Source: Margaritifera margaritifera (taxonomy: Eukaryota > Mollusca > Bivalvia > Unionida > Margaritiferidae). Taken from it: DNA of 64,000 nucleotides. Position 1 is the first letter of the stretch. Every line of letters begins with the position of its first letter. The stretch covers positions 186,001 through 250,000 of the forward strand of contig JAQPZY010001398.1 in NCBI GenBank assembly GCA_029931535.1, written 5' to 3'. The position numbers were made by a program, and so were the translations under genes. Below the pieces are notes generated by a model. It saw only the letters and a list, made by a program, of their open reading frames with translations, had not been told where the DNA came from and ran no database searches. Shown here in pieces: positions 24,712 to 36,513 of this stretch.

Positions 24712-24812
24712 GAAGTTTGTACATCAAAGTATGCAAAAGATCTTGTGTAAGTTTGCACACAGTTTGTACATCAAAGTATACAAAAGATCTTGTGTAAGTT
24801 TGCACACAGTTT
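24712..24812. repeat. Tandem duplication, 47 bp x 2
   Basis: Both copies contain gtttgtacatcaaagtat and agatcttgtgtaagtttgca. Confidence 0.93.
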
Positions 24813-24834
24813 AATAGAATCGTTCATATGCATC

Positions 24835-25565
24835 TGTGTAGAATGGGGAAATTCCACCAAAGTTTCAGAATTATGCATCTGTGTAGAATAGGGAAATTCC
24901 ACCAAAAGTATCAGAATTATGCATAAATGTACAGTACGGAAATTCCACAAAAGGATTGGAATTAGGGAAATTCCACCAAAGTATCAGAATTATGCATCGG
25001 TGTAGAATAGGGAAATTCCACCAAAGTTTCAGAATTATGCATCTGTGTAGAATAGGGAAATTCCACCAAAGTTTCAGAATTATGCATCTGTGTGAATAGG
25101 GAAATTCCACCAAAGTTTCAGAATTATGCATCTGTGTAGAATAGGGAAATTCCACCAAAGTTTCAGAATTTGTAGAATGGGGAAATTCCACCAAAGTTTC
25201 AGAATTTGTAGAATGGGGAAATTCCACCAAAGTTTCAGCATTATGCATCTGTGTAGAATAGGGAAATTCCACCAAAGTATCAGAATTATGCATAGATGTA
25301 CAGTACGGAAATTCCACAAAAGGATTGGAATTATGTATCAGTGTAAAATAGGGAAATTCCACCAAAGGATCAGAATTATGCATTGGTGTAGAATAGAGAA
25401 ATTCCACAAAAGGATCAGAATTATACATTCGTGTTGAATAGGGAAATTCCACCAGAGGATCAGAATTATGCACCAGTGTAGAATAGGGAAATTCCACCAG
25501 AGGATCAGAATTATGCATCAGTGTAGAATAGGGAAGTTCCACCAGAGGATCAGAATTTTGCATCA
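24835..25565. repeat. Minisatellite, 45-bp unit, about 16 copies
   Basis: The unit includes tagggaaattccaccaaag and cagaattatgcat. The unit is 15 codons, which explains the 262-codon minus-strand open frame (24871-25659); it has no protein-like character. It ends about 120 bp before a DNA transposon. Confidence 0.95.
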
Positions 25566-25688
25566 AACATTTGACACAAAATTCTGATCCTGAGGATGGG
25601 ATTTTCCTATCCAACACTGATGCATAATGAAGGATTATTTTTCTCACATTCCTGAACAAAAATTGAGGTTCAAAGTCAAAATGTCATA

Positions 25689-26710
25689 CAGTAAAACCTG
25701 TCTTGAGTGACCTCTGCTATGAGTGACCACCTGTCATTTACAACCACAATCGTAATGCACGGATCGATTTTATTATATAAACGCACTGTTTGCAGAATGC
25801 GACAAGCGACCACGATTTCTTGGCAAAATATGCATTTCCTTAATGCCTGGGGTGAATGAGGTCTTTGTCTTGTCTTTAATACCAGTAGGTGAGAATCATT
25901 TCCGGAATTGATTGTCATTGTTAAAGGGTTGTGTTGTTTGTTGCTTTTTTTATGTTACAGTGATTATAGCCCAGACACCACGCCATCATCTGTTCACCTT
26001 AGTGCAGCCGGTTACACCTTTTGTTTATAGAATTAATCCCTTTATGTCATCGGTGAATTAAGCCTTTGACTTCTGTCTCTCAATAAATTTATTCTGTTTC
26101 TGGATGAGTTAATTATGTCTTTTTATGTCATTCATTGGTACATATACATTGAATATGTATTCCATATTTCCCCAAAGTTGGATCAAAACCACTACAGTTG
26201 TTATTACAATTGATCACTGATAACGTTAACACCTAGCACCTTAATAACAATGGCAGAATCTCCAATGAAAACAAGACAAATTCTAACACTGGAGGAAAGA
26301 ATTCATGTAACTAAAAGAAGTGAAAAATGGGAGACCACTCGCAAAATAGCAGCCAGTTTAAATGTCAGTAAAACTCAAATTCATCGTCTTATAAAAGAAA
26401 AGGAGTCAATTAGAAATAAATTCATATGCTAATGCATGTACATGTGATCTTCAAATATAAATGTGATTCATGTTTAATTATGGATGTATATCTTTATTGC
26501 TATATACAATTATTTTCAGATGAATACATGCAATATTTTAACAAGTAACTATGAACAAAGAATACAATAAATGTACAGTGATTGTGGTTATATTTCCTTC
26601 TTAAACAGTGCTGAATTTTGACCTCGGAAACTGGCCTTTTTGTACAAACCTGTTACGAGAGACCACTTTTTATGGGCTTAAGTGGCAGTCTCTTAAGACA
26701 GGTTTTACTG
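25689..26710 (+). mobile_element. pogo/Tigger-type DNA transposon remnant with TA duplication
   Basis: The ends are inverted: CAGTAAAACCTGTCTT at 25689 and AAGACAGGTTTTACTG ending 26710, 16 bp perfect with similarity further in. TA flanks both ends (25687-25688 and 26711-26712). Inside is a short frame with a CENP-B-like helix-turn-helix but no DDE catalytic domain. The element is 1022 bp, against 2-3 kb for complete members, so it is an internally deleted non-autonomous copy. Confidence 0.88.
26250..26432 (+). pseudogene. CENP-B N-terminal HTH fragment of Tigger transposase
   Basis: A 60-codon frame starts MAESPMKTRQILTLEERIHV and continues KIAASLNVSKTQIHRLIKEK. The LTLEE..., KIAA.L.VSKTQI and LIKEKE pattern is the first DNA-binding helix-turn-helix of CENP-B/Tigger transposases. 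It stops after about 60 residues; the second HTH and DDE domains are absent. Confidence 0.82.
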
Positions 26711-26712
26711 TA

Positions 26713-27059
26713 TTGTGAACGCTGATGCAACTTAAAAACAGCAAATTACCCATTGAAAATTCCTGATCTTGATTAAAATAAAGCATAAAAAGTTCTTTTT
26801 ACACTGAATTTTAAGCACATATCAGGGTTCAAAGAATGGTGATCAAGACCATAGAGGTAATGGCAATACACAGCATCCAAATTATGCAATGATGATAGCT
26901 TGCGCAATGATACCAATGTGAACAGGTAAAACAAAGTCCACTCTTGTTGCTAAGATTAAACGAGACAGACACAAAGAATAATGATATAGTCCGTGATTCA
27001 ACCTTGATCACGAATTGATTTTCCTTTCATAAATAATAATGAGAATGTGAATTTCATAC
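26713..27059. other. Intronic, nothing recognised
   Basis: AT-rich sequence between the Tigger element and the modular repeat. Confidence 0.5.
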
Positions 27060-27780
27060 GCCTGCCATAAGGCAGAACAGACTATGTTATGATGTTGTCT
27101 ACCCATTTGTCACCATTTTCCACACAATAACTTGAGATATCCACACACAATAACCTCAGATATCCACACACAATACTTGAGATATCCACCATCAACAGTT
27201 ACCAAACATTGTGGATGGCTTGCACTTCAGTTAAGGAAGAATGCTATCAATTTTAGGGTCAACAGGTAAAAAGTTAAGGTCACTCTGCCTGAAAGGAGAA
27301 AAATAATTCCTGCACAATAACTTGAGTTGTCCATGATCTACAGTTATCAAACTTTGTGGACGGCTTGCACTTGGGGTGAGGAAGAAACCTATTGATATTG
27401 GGGTGGAAACATTAATCGTCAAGGTCACTGTGACTCAAAGAAAGAGAAAAAATGGTTTCCACACAATAACATTAGTTCTACATTACATGCCCAGACCAAA
27501 CTTAGTAGATGGCATGCACTTGGGGTAAGGAAGAATTCACTTGATTTGGGGCCAAAAGGTCAAATGTCAAGGTTACTGACTGATAGAAGAAAAACTGTTC
27601 AATAATAGCTTTAGTTTTAGGTCGTGTACATTGACCAAAGTTTGTGGAGGGCTTGCATTTACAGTAATAAAAGGAATATATAGATTCTGGGATCTGAAAT
27701 TCAGAGTTCATAGTCATGGTAAGTCTAACAATAAAAGAATGGTTTCTGCACATTGGGTTTAGTCCAGGACCACATACCTT
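27060..27780. repeat. Diverged modular repeat, about 150-bp period
   Basis: Successive modules contain caataacttgag, gcttgcactt(g), gaggaagaa..attgat and aaggtcactgtgact. About four to five diverged copies. The same family is at 3110-3330. Confidence 0.7.
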
Positions 27781-28255
27781 ACCAGTGTCATTGAGACCTG
27801 TTGATCAATAGTATCCACAGTCAGCGATACCCTACTAGTGCCTCATAGAGGACTTTTAAACATGGGCAGTCATATAATGTGCTGCTTATTGTTCTCTTGT
27901 AAAATGATAGTTACGGCAACAGCTTTTTGATTCAAAACAGTACTACAGAATCTGTACCTGTAAGCTAGGTTGATCAGTGCATCCTGTTTGTGGGACACTA
28001 ATTTCAAATACTGCACGTTTTAGAATCAAAAGTTTTGAGATTAATGTTTATCTTAATTATTGTCAAAAATGATGATGGAAATCAAGGAGTTTTTGCCAAT
28101 TTATGATCACAGTAGAAGATCATCTGATGAAAGCAGTCACATGATTAAAGATAGAGATGTTCCCTATCTTTGTTCTGCACTGGAAAACATCATCATAGAC
28201 ACATAATTACTTTGCTGATTTTGAAGTTGAATTTTTCCACTCTTTCCATTTGCAG
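27781..28255. other. Intronic, nothing recognised
   Basis: No gene or repeat before the exon 5 acceptor. Confidence 0.5.
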
Positions 28256-28458
28256 CCTTTACCAAAACAATATTCTGTGATAGCTGATCCGACTGTGAGC
28301 CATCATTTGTTTGACAGGGTTGTCAATGTGCGACAGGGGTACCCTGTACCTTTTGGTCTCCGAGGAACCATCGTTGGAATCCTGCCTGCAGAAAGGGAGT
28401 CAGACACATTGTATGAAGTCTTATTTGATGAGGAATTTCAAGGAGGAATTACTATCAG
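28256..28458 (+). CDS. XRN1: XRN1 exon 5 of window (SH3-like domain)
   Basis: The acceptor tttgcag ends at 28255 and the donor GTATCA starts at 28459. It encodes PLPKQYSVIADP, then LFDRVVNVRQGYPVPFGLRG, TIVGI, and YEVLFDEEFQGGITIR. This is nearly colinear with human LFDRVVNVRENFSVPVGLRG and FEVLFDEEFPGGLTIR. It forms most of the XRN1 SH3-like (SH3_12-type) domain. The last Arg codon is split after AG. An open frame continues past the donor for about 25 codons into a partial copy of exon-like text and is not coding. Confidence 0.94.
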
Positions 28459-28689
28459 GTATCAATACACACTATCAGCCTCCAATAGACTAATTGATAG
28501 CAATTACTATGTAGTATCAATACACAGATTCTGCCTTTAGTACATGTAAAGGTGTTAATTTGCTCACTGGCTCCCACTTGTCTGTTGACAGAGCAATGTT
28601 CATTATTTTCTGTTAGATGTAGAGAACCACTTGAGTTTGCTGAATAAAGAAGTCTCTTACAAAATTACCCTTTCATGAAGTAAATTTCA

Positions 28690-30340
28690 TTTTAGCTTAC
28701 TGGTCATAGACCAGTAGAGCTTATGGGATGGTCTGTTGTCCATTGTCCATCATCTGTCTGTCCATTAGCACAGGTTTGTTATCACTACTCCTAAACTACT
28801 TCCAGGATTGCCATGAAACTTTACACATACATTCATCCCACGGTCTAGTTGATGCTATATGAAAATGGTGCCTCTTGGACATGCAGTATGGTTGCCACAG
28901 TGGCCATCTTGAAAGTCCTGTTATCGCTACTCCTCCTGAATAGAAGGTCATATTGAAATGGGGTTTTCACCAGAAGACTTCTTATGATGCTTAGTTTGTC
29001 CTAAATGAAAATGGTGCCAATCTAATATCCAATATGGCCACTACAGAGACAATCTTGAAAATCTTGTTATGGCTACTCCTCCTGAATGGATGGTCATATC
29101 AACATGGGTTTTCACTAAAAGACTTCTTATGATGTCTAGTTGATACTAAATGAAAATGAGGTCGATCTGATGTCCAATATGACTGCCACTATGGCGATCT
29201 TGAAAATCTTATTGTTACTCCTCCTGAATAGAAAGTCATATTGATATGGGGTTTTCACCAGAAGACGACTTCTAGTTGGTACTAAATGAAAATGGTGCTG
29301 CTCATACATCCAATATGGTCACCACAGTGGCCATTTTGAAAATCTTGTTATCGCTACTCCTCCTGAATGGATGGTCATATCAATATGGGGTTTTCACTAA
29401 AAGACTTATTATGATCTTTAGTTGGTCCTAAATGAAAATGGTGCTAATCTGATGTCCAATATGGCTACCACAGTGGTCATCATGAGAATCTTGTTATTGC
29501 TACTCCACCTGAACGAAAAGTAATATTGCCATGGGATTTTCACCAGAAGACTTCTTATGATGTCTACTTGATGTCCAGTGTGGCTGCCACAGTCTTGAAA
29601 ATCTTGTTGTTGCTAATCCTTCTGAATGAAAAGTAATATTGCCATGGGGTTTTCACCAGAACTTTTATGATGTATAGTTGGCCCAAAATGAAAATGGTGT
29701 CAATCTGATGTACAATATGGCCACCACAGTGGCCATCTTGAAAATATTGTTATCATTACTCCTCCTGAATAGATGGTCATATCAAAATGGGGTTTTTATT
29801 AAACAACTTCTTGTGATGTCTAGTTGGTCCTAATGGTGCCATTCAGACATTTAATAATTCTGCCACAGTGGCCATCTTGAAAATTTTCTTTTCATTATTT
29901 CTCCTGAATGAATAGTCATATCAGCATGGGGTTTTCACTGAAAGACCTCGTATGATGTCTAGTTCATTTTAAATGAAAGTGGTAATGATCCAACATCTAA
30001 TATGACTGCCACAATGGCTATCTTGAAAATCTTGTTATCACTACTTCTCCTAGATGGCTGGTAATATTAAGAAAAAAACTTATGATGTCTGGTTGGTAAA
30101 TACAAATGGAGCCAATCTGATATTTAATATGGCCACCATGGCATCCATCTTGAAAATCTTGTTATCGTTACTTCTCCAAAACAGAAAGTCATATCAACAT
30201 GGGGTTTCCACCAGAATACTTTTTAGGATGCCTTGTTGGTCCTAAATGAAAATGGTGTGAAAGCTGAAATCAAATATGTCCACCACTGCAGCTAATTTGA
30301 AAATCTTGTTATCGTTGGAGAATATCAAAGATGGTTTCAA
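28690..30340. repeat. Modular repeat, about 140-bp period, about 10 diverged copies
   Basis: It starts with a head ttttagcttactggtcat. Modules contain tggccatcttgaaaatcttg, ctactcctcctgaatgg, catggggttttcac and ttcttatgatgtctagttgg. Modules of the same family recur at 54395-54850 and 55990-56500. Confidence 0.8.
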
Positions 30341-30650
30341 TATTCCGCAATTATAAGGAAGAAATGGTCTTATCTTGAATTCCTGGAAATTCTTTTCAGC
30401 CAGTAGAGCATCAGTTCCTTTGAGGAACTCTTGTTTAAGCATTGTTGAGCATTCTAGATCTGGTAATTTACCATATTAGAAGAATCACACATTTTAAGTG
30501 GGATTAGAAGGTCAGTGGTCAAATGGTAAAGTTTATCATCATGAATCTTGAATTAACATGTTCAATGTTATCATCCTGAATCTTCCTTTTGGCATGTAGA
30601 CCAGTGACTTTTACATACAAGAATGACCTTTCTTTATATAAGTTTTAATT

Positions 30651-30797
30651 ACAGTGGTCACTCACAATAAAGTGACATAGTATTTTGTGTTCCCTCATAC
30701 AACAAGGATATGGTCATTCTGAGGTTGAATGTGGTTTTTATAATGCAACCTTTTTTGAACGCTCCCTTGAACAGTGTTGTAGTGACAGACCACTGTA
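30651..30797. mobile_element. Short inverted-terminal element that seeds an array
   Basis: It begins acagtggtcactcacaa and ends ttgtagtgacagaccactgt, which are imperfect inverted repeats of about 20 bp. It is about 147 bp with no coding. The right end is also the first unit of the adjacent 42-bp array. Confidence 0.65.
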
Positions 30798-31062
30798 CTA
30801 ATATGTACATGAACAGTGATATAGTGACAGACCACTGTACTAATATGTACATGAACAGTGTTATAGTGACAGACCACTGTATTAATATGCACATGAACAG
30901 TGTTGTAGTGACAGGCCACTGTATTAACATGTACATGAACAGTGTTATAGTGACAGACCACTTTATTAATATGTACATGAACAGTGTTATAGTGACAGAT
31001 GACTGTATTAATATGTACATGAACAGTGTGATAGTGACAGACCACTATTAATATGTACATTA
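30765..31062. repeat. Minisatellite, 42-bp unit, about 7 copies
   Basis: The unit includes gtgacagaccactgta and ttaatatgtacatgaacag. Open frames on both strands (14-residue period) are artefacts. Confidence 0.95.
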
Positions 31063-31423
31063 ACAAACAAAGTAGGCAGATGAGCTGTGTGATAGAGATG
31101 CCAACCATTCTAGATTGTGCGGATCTATTACAAATTTGAAGGGAAAACTCCTCTGCATTCCAAGTTATAATGGCAAAATTCTGAAAAATAAAAATTTTAT
31201 GGGACAAAATTTTGAACAGGAGTTTTATATGTGGACACAGGTAGGGACAAAAGTATATCAGCAACAATATGATAGACTGGTACATATAATGTAGTTTTTC
31301 ATGTAAAAAATTGTATGTACAGAACAAGAAAACAGTAGATTAGACTGTAATTTGGTGAAAAATGGCAGCAGAGTTGAAGAAAAGAAAGATGCAGATAATT
31401 CATGAGAATTAAAGTTTTTGGTT

Positions 31424-31470
31424 ATTGTATGTATGTATGTATGTATGTATGTATGTATGTATGTATGTAT
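31424..31470. repeat. Tetranucleotide microsatellite (GTAT)n
   Basis: About eleven consecutive atgt/gtat units. Confidence 0.97.
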
Positions 31471-31539
31471 AGGATTTAATAGCATGTCAGCACAATACTG
31501 GTTACATGATGCCAGTTGAAAGGTTAGTTCTAAAGGATG

Positions 31540-32640
31540 CCTATCTGCCATCAAATATGGCCACCATTACTAAAAATATAACAGAATTGGACCAAATTTG
31601 ACAGAAAGCATATTGGTATGAAGACCTTTCAAGTTGAAACAAATTATACTGATCCGCCATAAAGTAAGGCCGCCACACAAAGAATGGAAAAATAAACAGC
31701 TTTTTGAAATGAAGAATATGACCAAATGTGACAGAAATCAACCTGGCATAAAATCCTTTCAAGTTTGTACAAATTTTGCTTATTCATCATCAAATATGGC
31801 TACCATTACTAAAAATAAAAAAAAACTTTAAACTACCTTTTCTCAAAAACACCTAAACAGAATTTGATCAAATTTGACGGAAATTATTTTTGCATGAAGG
31901 TCTTCAAAATTCATACAGATGATGCCAATCTGCCTTCAGATATGGCCACCATTACTGAAAGTAGAAAAAACTTTAAATCATTTCTTCTCAAAAACCACTT
32001 TTCAGAATTTGACCAAATTTGACAGAAAGGACTCTGGCATAAAGGGCCTTTAATATTATACCAATAATGCCAATCTACTGTCAAATATGGCCACTATTAC
32101 TAAAACTTGAAAAAGTCAAATATGGCCATTATAAAAACCTAATTTATTGAACACATTCTGCATGAAAAACTTTTAATTTATACAAATCGTGTTAATCTGA
32201 TATCAAATATGGCCACATTTACTAAAATAGGAAAAAAAAATAACAGCTTCTTCTCAAAAACTGCTGAACAAAATTTGACCATATTTGACAAACAGCAACC
32301 TGGCAAGAAGGCCTTGTAAGTTTATATAAATGATGCCAATCTGCCATCAGATTTGACTGCATTATTTAAAACAAAAACTAAACTTTAAATAATTTCTCAA
32401 AAACTGCTTAACAGAATAACTAAACTGTGTATAAAGCATTTTGGTATGAAGGCCTTTCAGTTTTGCACAAATAATCCAGTTCCACTATTCACTATGGCCA
32501 TCACTGCTAAAAACAGCAAGACTTTTAAATGACTTGTCAAAAACCAGTGAACAGAATTTAATTAAATTTCACAGAAAGCATCCTGGTATCAGGCTCTGCC
32601 TTCCAGTGTGACTGCCATTATTAAAAAATAAGTCTTTATA
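31540..32640. repeat. Modular repeat, about 125-bp period, about 8 diverged copies
   Basis: Modules contain ccaatctgccatcaaatatg, tggccaccattactaaaa, aaaacttta and accaaatttgacagaaag. Tail-like text caggtaagccatctcagacc follows at about 32716. Non-coding. Confidence 0.75.
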
Positions 32641-32715
32641 TGTCAGAAAGAATCATACTAACCTGGATTGCTTGACCGACTGCCCTTGTATTTGTCTTTT
32701 AGGTAGATATCAGTC

Positions 32716-33268
32716 AGGTAAGCCATCTCAGACCCACTTGGGCTTCATGTTACAAATTATGTCTGTCCGTCCAAAGGTCACCATCTTGTCTGGTGAAAAT
32801 CTCCAGAATCATTTTCCAGAACCATCTAGGTTATCTTTATAAAACTTAGTATGCATTTGTATAATTACAAGAATTTGTGCCCCATATAGGATTCAGCTTT
32901 GTCAGATTAGTACCTTTAGAATCATCTCCCCATTTTTTGAAAATTGTATTTATACTTTTTATCTTGTGTGGGATGGAGAGGTTGTTCCATAAGCACTTGT
33001 TTGCGGACAAATCTAGCTTCCACTAAGATAAGTTTTGCAAAAGATGCAGCAAGCAGTCAAAATTTCAAACATTTGTTCATCTATTTTCCTATTTATGTGT
33101 CTCTGATTTGTGTTATGTATTTGTTATCAGACATAAGATGTAAGTGTACTATTAGACAAGGAGAATTCAAGGTGATTCAAAGACAAATAGGTCAAAAGTC
33201 AAGATTACAATGGTGGGGACATTTATCACAGGTGAAACATTAACTTACCAAGTGCTTTTCTCTTGTAG
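32716..33268. other. Intronic, modular-repeat tail and unremarkable sequence
   Basis: The first 60 bases resemble the end of the modular element at 51780-51823. The remainder leads to exon 6 without other features. Confidence 0.45.
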
Positions 33269-33920
33269 ATCCTGTATAGGGCATAGTTACAGGACTCCCT
33301 CAGCTTCTATTGTTAATTTATCTCACGGAGAAAGGAAAAATGGCGTAAAAACCAGTGTGGCAAATACATTACAAAAAACATATCAGAACTCGCACCAGAG
33401 CAAGAACACTTCCAGTGCTACAACTCGGTATTCAGATATAGTCAAAGTTCAAAACCATGGTTACCAAAATGATAACTATGGTTACTATGACAGCCAGAAG
33501 AGGCATGGACAAAATCATGGTAACTTTGACAACCAAGGAGCTTACCAAGAAAACCAAGGGGGAGTATATTCTAATCAAAGTTATAGTGGGTATGACAGCC
33601 ATGGAAGTAGACAAGAGCAAAGGACAGGTTACTATGACCACAGAGGAGGACAAGAGCAAAGGACATATTACTATGACAACAAGGGAGGTAATCAGAGAGG
33701 CAGCATGGCAGATAGACATAGAGTGCCTACACATCAGTTATCAAAACAGAAAGATCAGTATTCAGGACAAGTTTTCAATGGAGACAGTAAAGAGTTCCCT
33801 CAGTTTGTGACCCCTAAAGTGAGCAGTAGAGTATCAGCCACCAAGAGACCCTCATTAGGGGACAACACAACAGAATCCTCTTCTAGTCAGTTGTCTAGCA
33901 ATGAAACACCCAAAAAGGGA
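33269..33920 (+). CDS. XRN1: XRN1 exon 6 of window (end of SH3-like domain and disordered tail)
   Basis: This 652-nt exon follows the acceptor tcttgtag and precedes the donor GTAAGT at 33921. The first base completes Arg. GHSYRTPSASIVNLSHGERK then matches human GRGYRLPTSALVNLSHGSRS, finishing the SH3-like domain. The remaining roughly 190 residues are low complexity: rich in Q, N, G, Y, D and S, with YGYYD, GYDSHG and a 13-residue tandem pair (QEQRTGYYDHRGG and QEQRTYYYDNKGG). The composition is prion-like and probably disordered. In other animals this tail binds decapping partners and recruits XRN1 to P-bodies; that role here is inferred. It ends in phase 0. Confidence 0.92.
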
Positions 33921-34377
33921 GTAAGTATTGATTCTATATGATTTATAGAGCCCTGCATTGAGATACGCAATCCTTATAATAATCACCTTTTCCATTTGTC
34001 TGTGCAATCACACTTCTTGTAACCACCAAAGCTCTGCAACCCTTGAGCATAATTGGGTGCCATTTTGTAGGTCAGTTGCATATTACATGTAGATGTGCCT
34101 TTTAAAGATTTTGTCTCTTCAGGTCCAATTTTGATAGAGTTATTCCCCTTTTCCCATCAATTTGAAATCTCCACTACTCTAGATCCATATAATCTGCACA
34201 GCTTGGGAACCATTGAACATATTCTGATGTAATGTGGTTTGTATTTTGTCTCATAGAGTGTGCTTTTTGATGGGTTTTGTCTTATCAACTCCACTTCCAC
34301 TTTGGATATAGTTAAGACCCTTGACAGTTAATTTCATATATGCACATGGGATGTTGCTTGTAAACAGCACAGTTCCA

Positions 34378-35068
34378 TATATTCCATTTGTATGTACATT
34401 GTCTGACAGATAGACTGACATGTGCCTTTTATGGGTTTAGACTCAACTATTCCATTTGTATGTACATTGTCTGACAGATAGACTGACATGTGCCTTTTAT
34501 GGGTTTAGACTCAACTATTCCATTTGTATGTACATTGTCTGACAGATAGACTGACATGTGCCTTTTATGGGTTTAGACTCAACTATTCCATTTGTATGTA
34601 CATTGTCTGATAGACAGACTGACATGTGCCTTTTATGGGCTTAGACTCAACTATTCCATTTGTATGTACATTGTCTGATAGACAGACTGACATGTGCCTT
34701 TTATGGGTTTAGACTCAACTATTCCATTTGTATGTACATTGTCTGACAGATAGACTGACATGTGCCTTTTATGGGTTTAGACTCAACTATTCCATTTGTA
34801 TGTACATTGTCTGACAGATAGACTGACATGTGCCTTTTATGGGTTTAGTCTTAACTATTCCATTTGTATGTACATTGTCTGATAGACAGACTGACATGTG
34901 CCTTTTATGGGTTTAGACTCAACTATTCCATTTGTATGTACATTGTATGATAGACAGACTGACATGTGCCTTTTATGGGTTTAGTCTTAACTATTCCATT
35001 TGTATGTACATTGTCTGATAGACAGACTGACATGTGCCTTTTATGGGTTTAGTCTTAACTATTCCATT
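34378..35068. repeat. Minisatellite, 68-bp unit, about 10 copies
   Basis: The unit includes ctattccatttgtatgtaca and gactgacatgtgccttttat. Two variants differ by gacagataga versus gatagacaga. Confidence 0.96.
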
Positions 35069-36159
35069 TTGGACAGAGTTATGCCTTTTTGTTGAGCAAA
35101 TTCTTGTCTTCACACAGAACTTGAAATGTTGTTGGCAGTCAGCATAGCCCAAGAACCATTCACCATGTTCTGATGGAATTCTATAAGAACATTTTCTTTT
35201 TGATCTAGATTTGCCTTTAATGAGTTTGTCTCATCTATACCCTTTTGGACAGAGTTATGGCCCTTGTGAATCAACTTCATATTTGTACATGGGACAATGT
35301 TTGTATTGATGAGACCTTGAAATAGTTGGATTTCTAGCATTCCATGTCATCATTTAAGTGGTGTCATGGCCCCTGAATGCCGATACTCTCCTAACTTTGT
35401 TTTTTCAACACAAGTTCCTCTGTTTAAGGCCATTCAGAACTATGTGTAGTTAGCAGGGACTTTTGTGATGCACCCATTGCTAATAGATCAAGTTCTGTAT
35501 GATTTTCAAAATGATAGAATTGTACGTTATACTAGGTCATTTTGGCAACATCACGTACCATGTGTTACAGACCCATACAAAAAAGATTGAGAAGTATGAA
35601 TACATGACATATACTGTGATAAAGGAGATGCACTGTTGTAGCTTTAAAAACAAGCCCTATTTTTATGTTGATTGAAATATATTGTTGTAAGAAGAAAATC
35701 CTATTTTTAAATGAAGTACTGTTTATTGAATACTTAACAATAATTATCTTATTTTATGCTAGTCTGTGAATTACTGGATTTTCTGAGTGAAGAAATTGTG
35801 ATATTTCACCTGCCGTCAATAGACATTGATAACACTATGACTAAGAAATTTCAAAGTTGTATAAGATGCTTGCATGGTGTTAAGGTAAAGATGGCCACCT
35901 TGCATCCAGATAAACCAGGTTCAAATCCAGCAATGGGCAAATATTTTTGTTTTCTTCATTTTGTTTTTGTTTGCTGTTTTACCTTGAATTGGGAAGGAGC
36001 ATTATGTTACTACTGATATTTTATGTGCGAATATACACAAAACAGAGCAAAACATAAACAGTAAACCGCTGACATTATCACATGGGATACAGTAAGAAAT
36101 CAGCTATTTCAGTGTGTTATACAAATTGCTACACAATATGTTTGAGCATAAAATAAAAA
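35069..36159. other. Intronic; possible tRNA-like relic
   Basis: At about 35868-35940 a B-box-like ggttcaaatcc follows a ggtgttaagg D-arm-like motif, perhaps a decayed tRNA-derived SINE head. The T stem does not pair well. Nothing else seen. Confidence 0.35.
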
Positions 36160-36317
36160 GAATATTTGTTTGCTCCAAGTGAATAACGGATATATTTCAT
36201 CTCATGGGTGAAAAACTTGAGTATTTTCACTTGTGGCTTTGCCACTCATGAAAATACGGAGTTTTTCACCCACTCAATGAATTATATCTGTTATTCACTC
36301 GGAGCAAGCAAATATTC
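36160..36317. repeat. Foldback element, about 77-bp arms
   Basis: Left gaatatttgtttgctccaag and right cggagcaagcaaatattc are inverted. Pairing continues through gggtgaaaaact and agtttttcaccc to a centre of a few bases near 36237. About 85% arm identity by eye. No coding. It ends about 200 bp before exon 7. Confidence 0.88.
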
Positions 36318-36513
36318 TCTCTATCTTACAGAAAAATAAATCTTGCAACTAGAATTGAATTTCTACAAATAAATGCAGCTGTTGTCACTGTTTTAAGATA
36401 CTGTAGATATGATAGTCTTGGAAAAGATATATTACAGACACTTTAGGCACAGGATAACAGCTGTCTTAATTTGTATATCTTTAACCATTCTTTTTTGGGA
36501 ATTTGTTCTCCAG

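Noticed and set aside
24871..25659. 262-codon minus-strand open frame
   Set aside because: It is produced by the 45-bp array (15-codon period); it has no domain and no variation pattern of a gene.
28459..28540. Continuation of the exon 5 frame past the donor
   Set aside because: Conserved XRN1 sequence stops exactly at the GTATCA donor and resumes at 33269 in the right phase.
33432..33734. Minus-strand hydrophobic open frame
   Set aside because: It is a shadow of XRN1 exon 6, whose plus-strand frame is supported by homology and splice sites.
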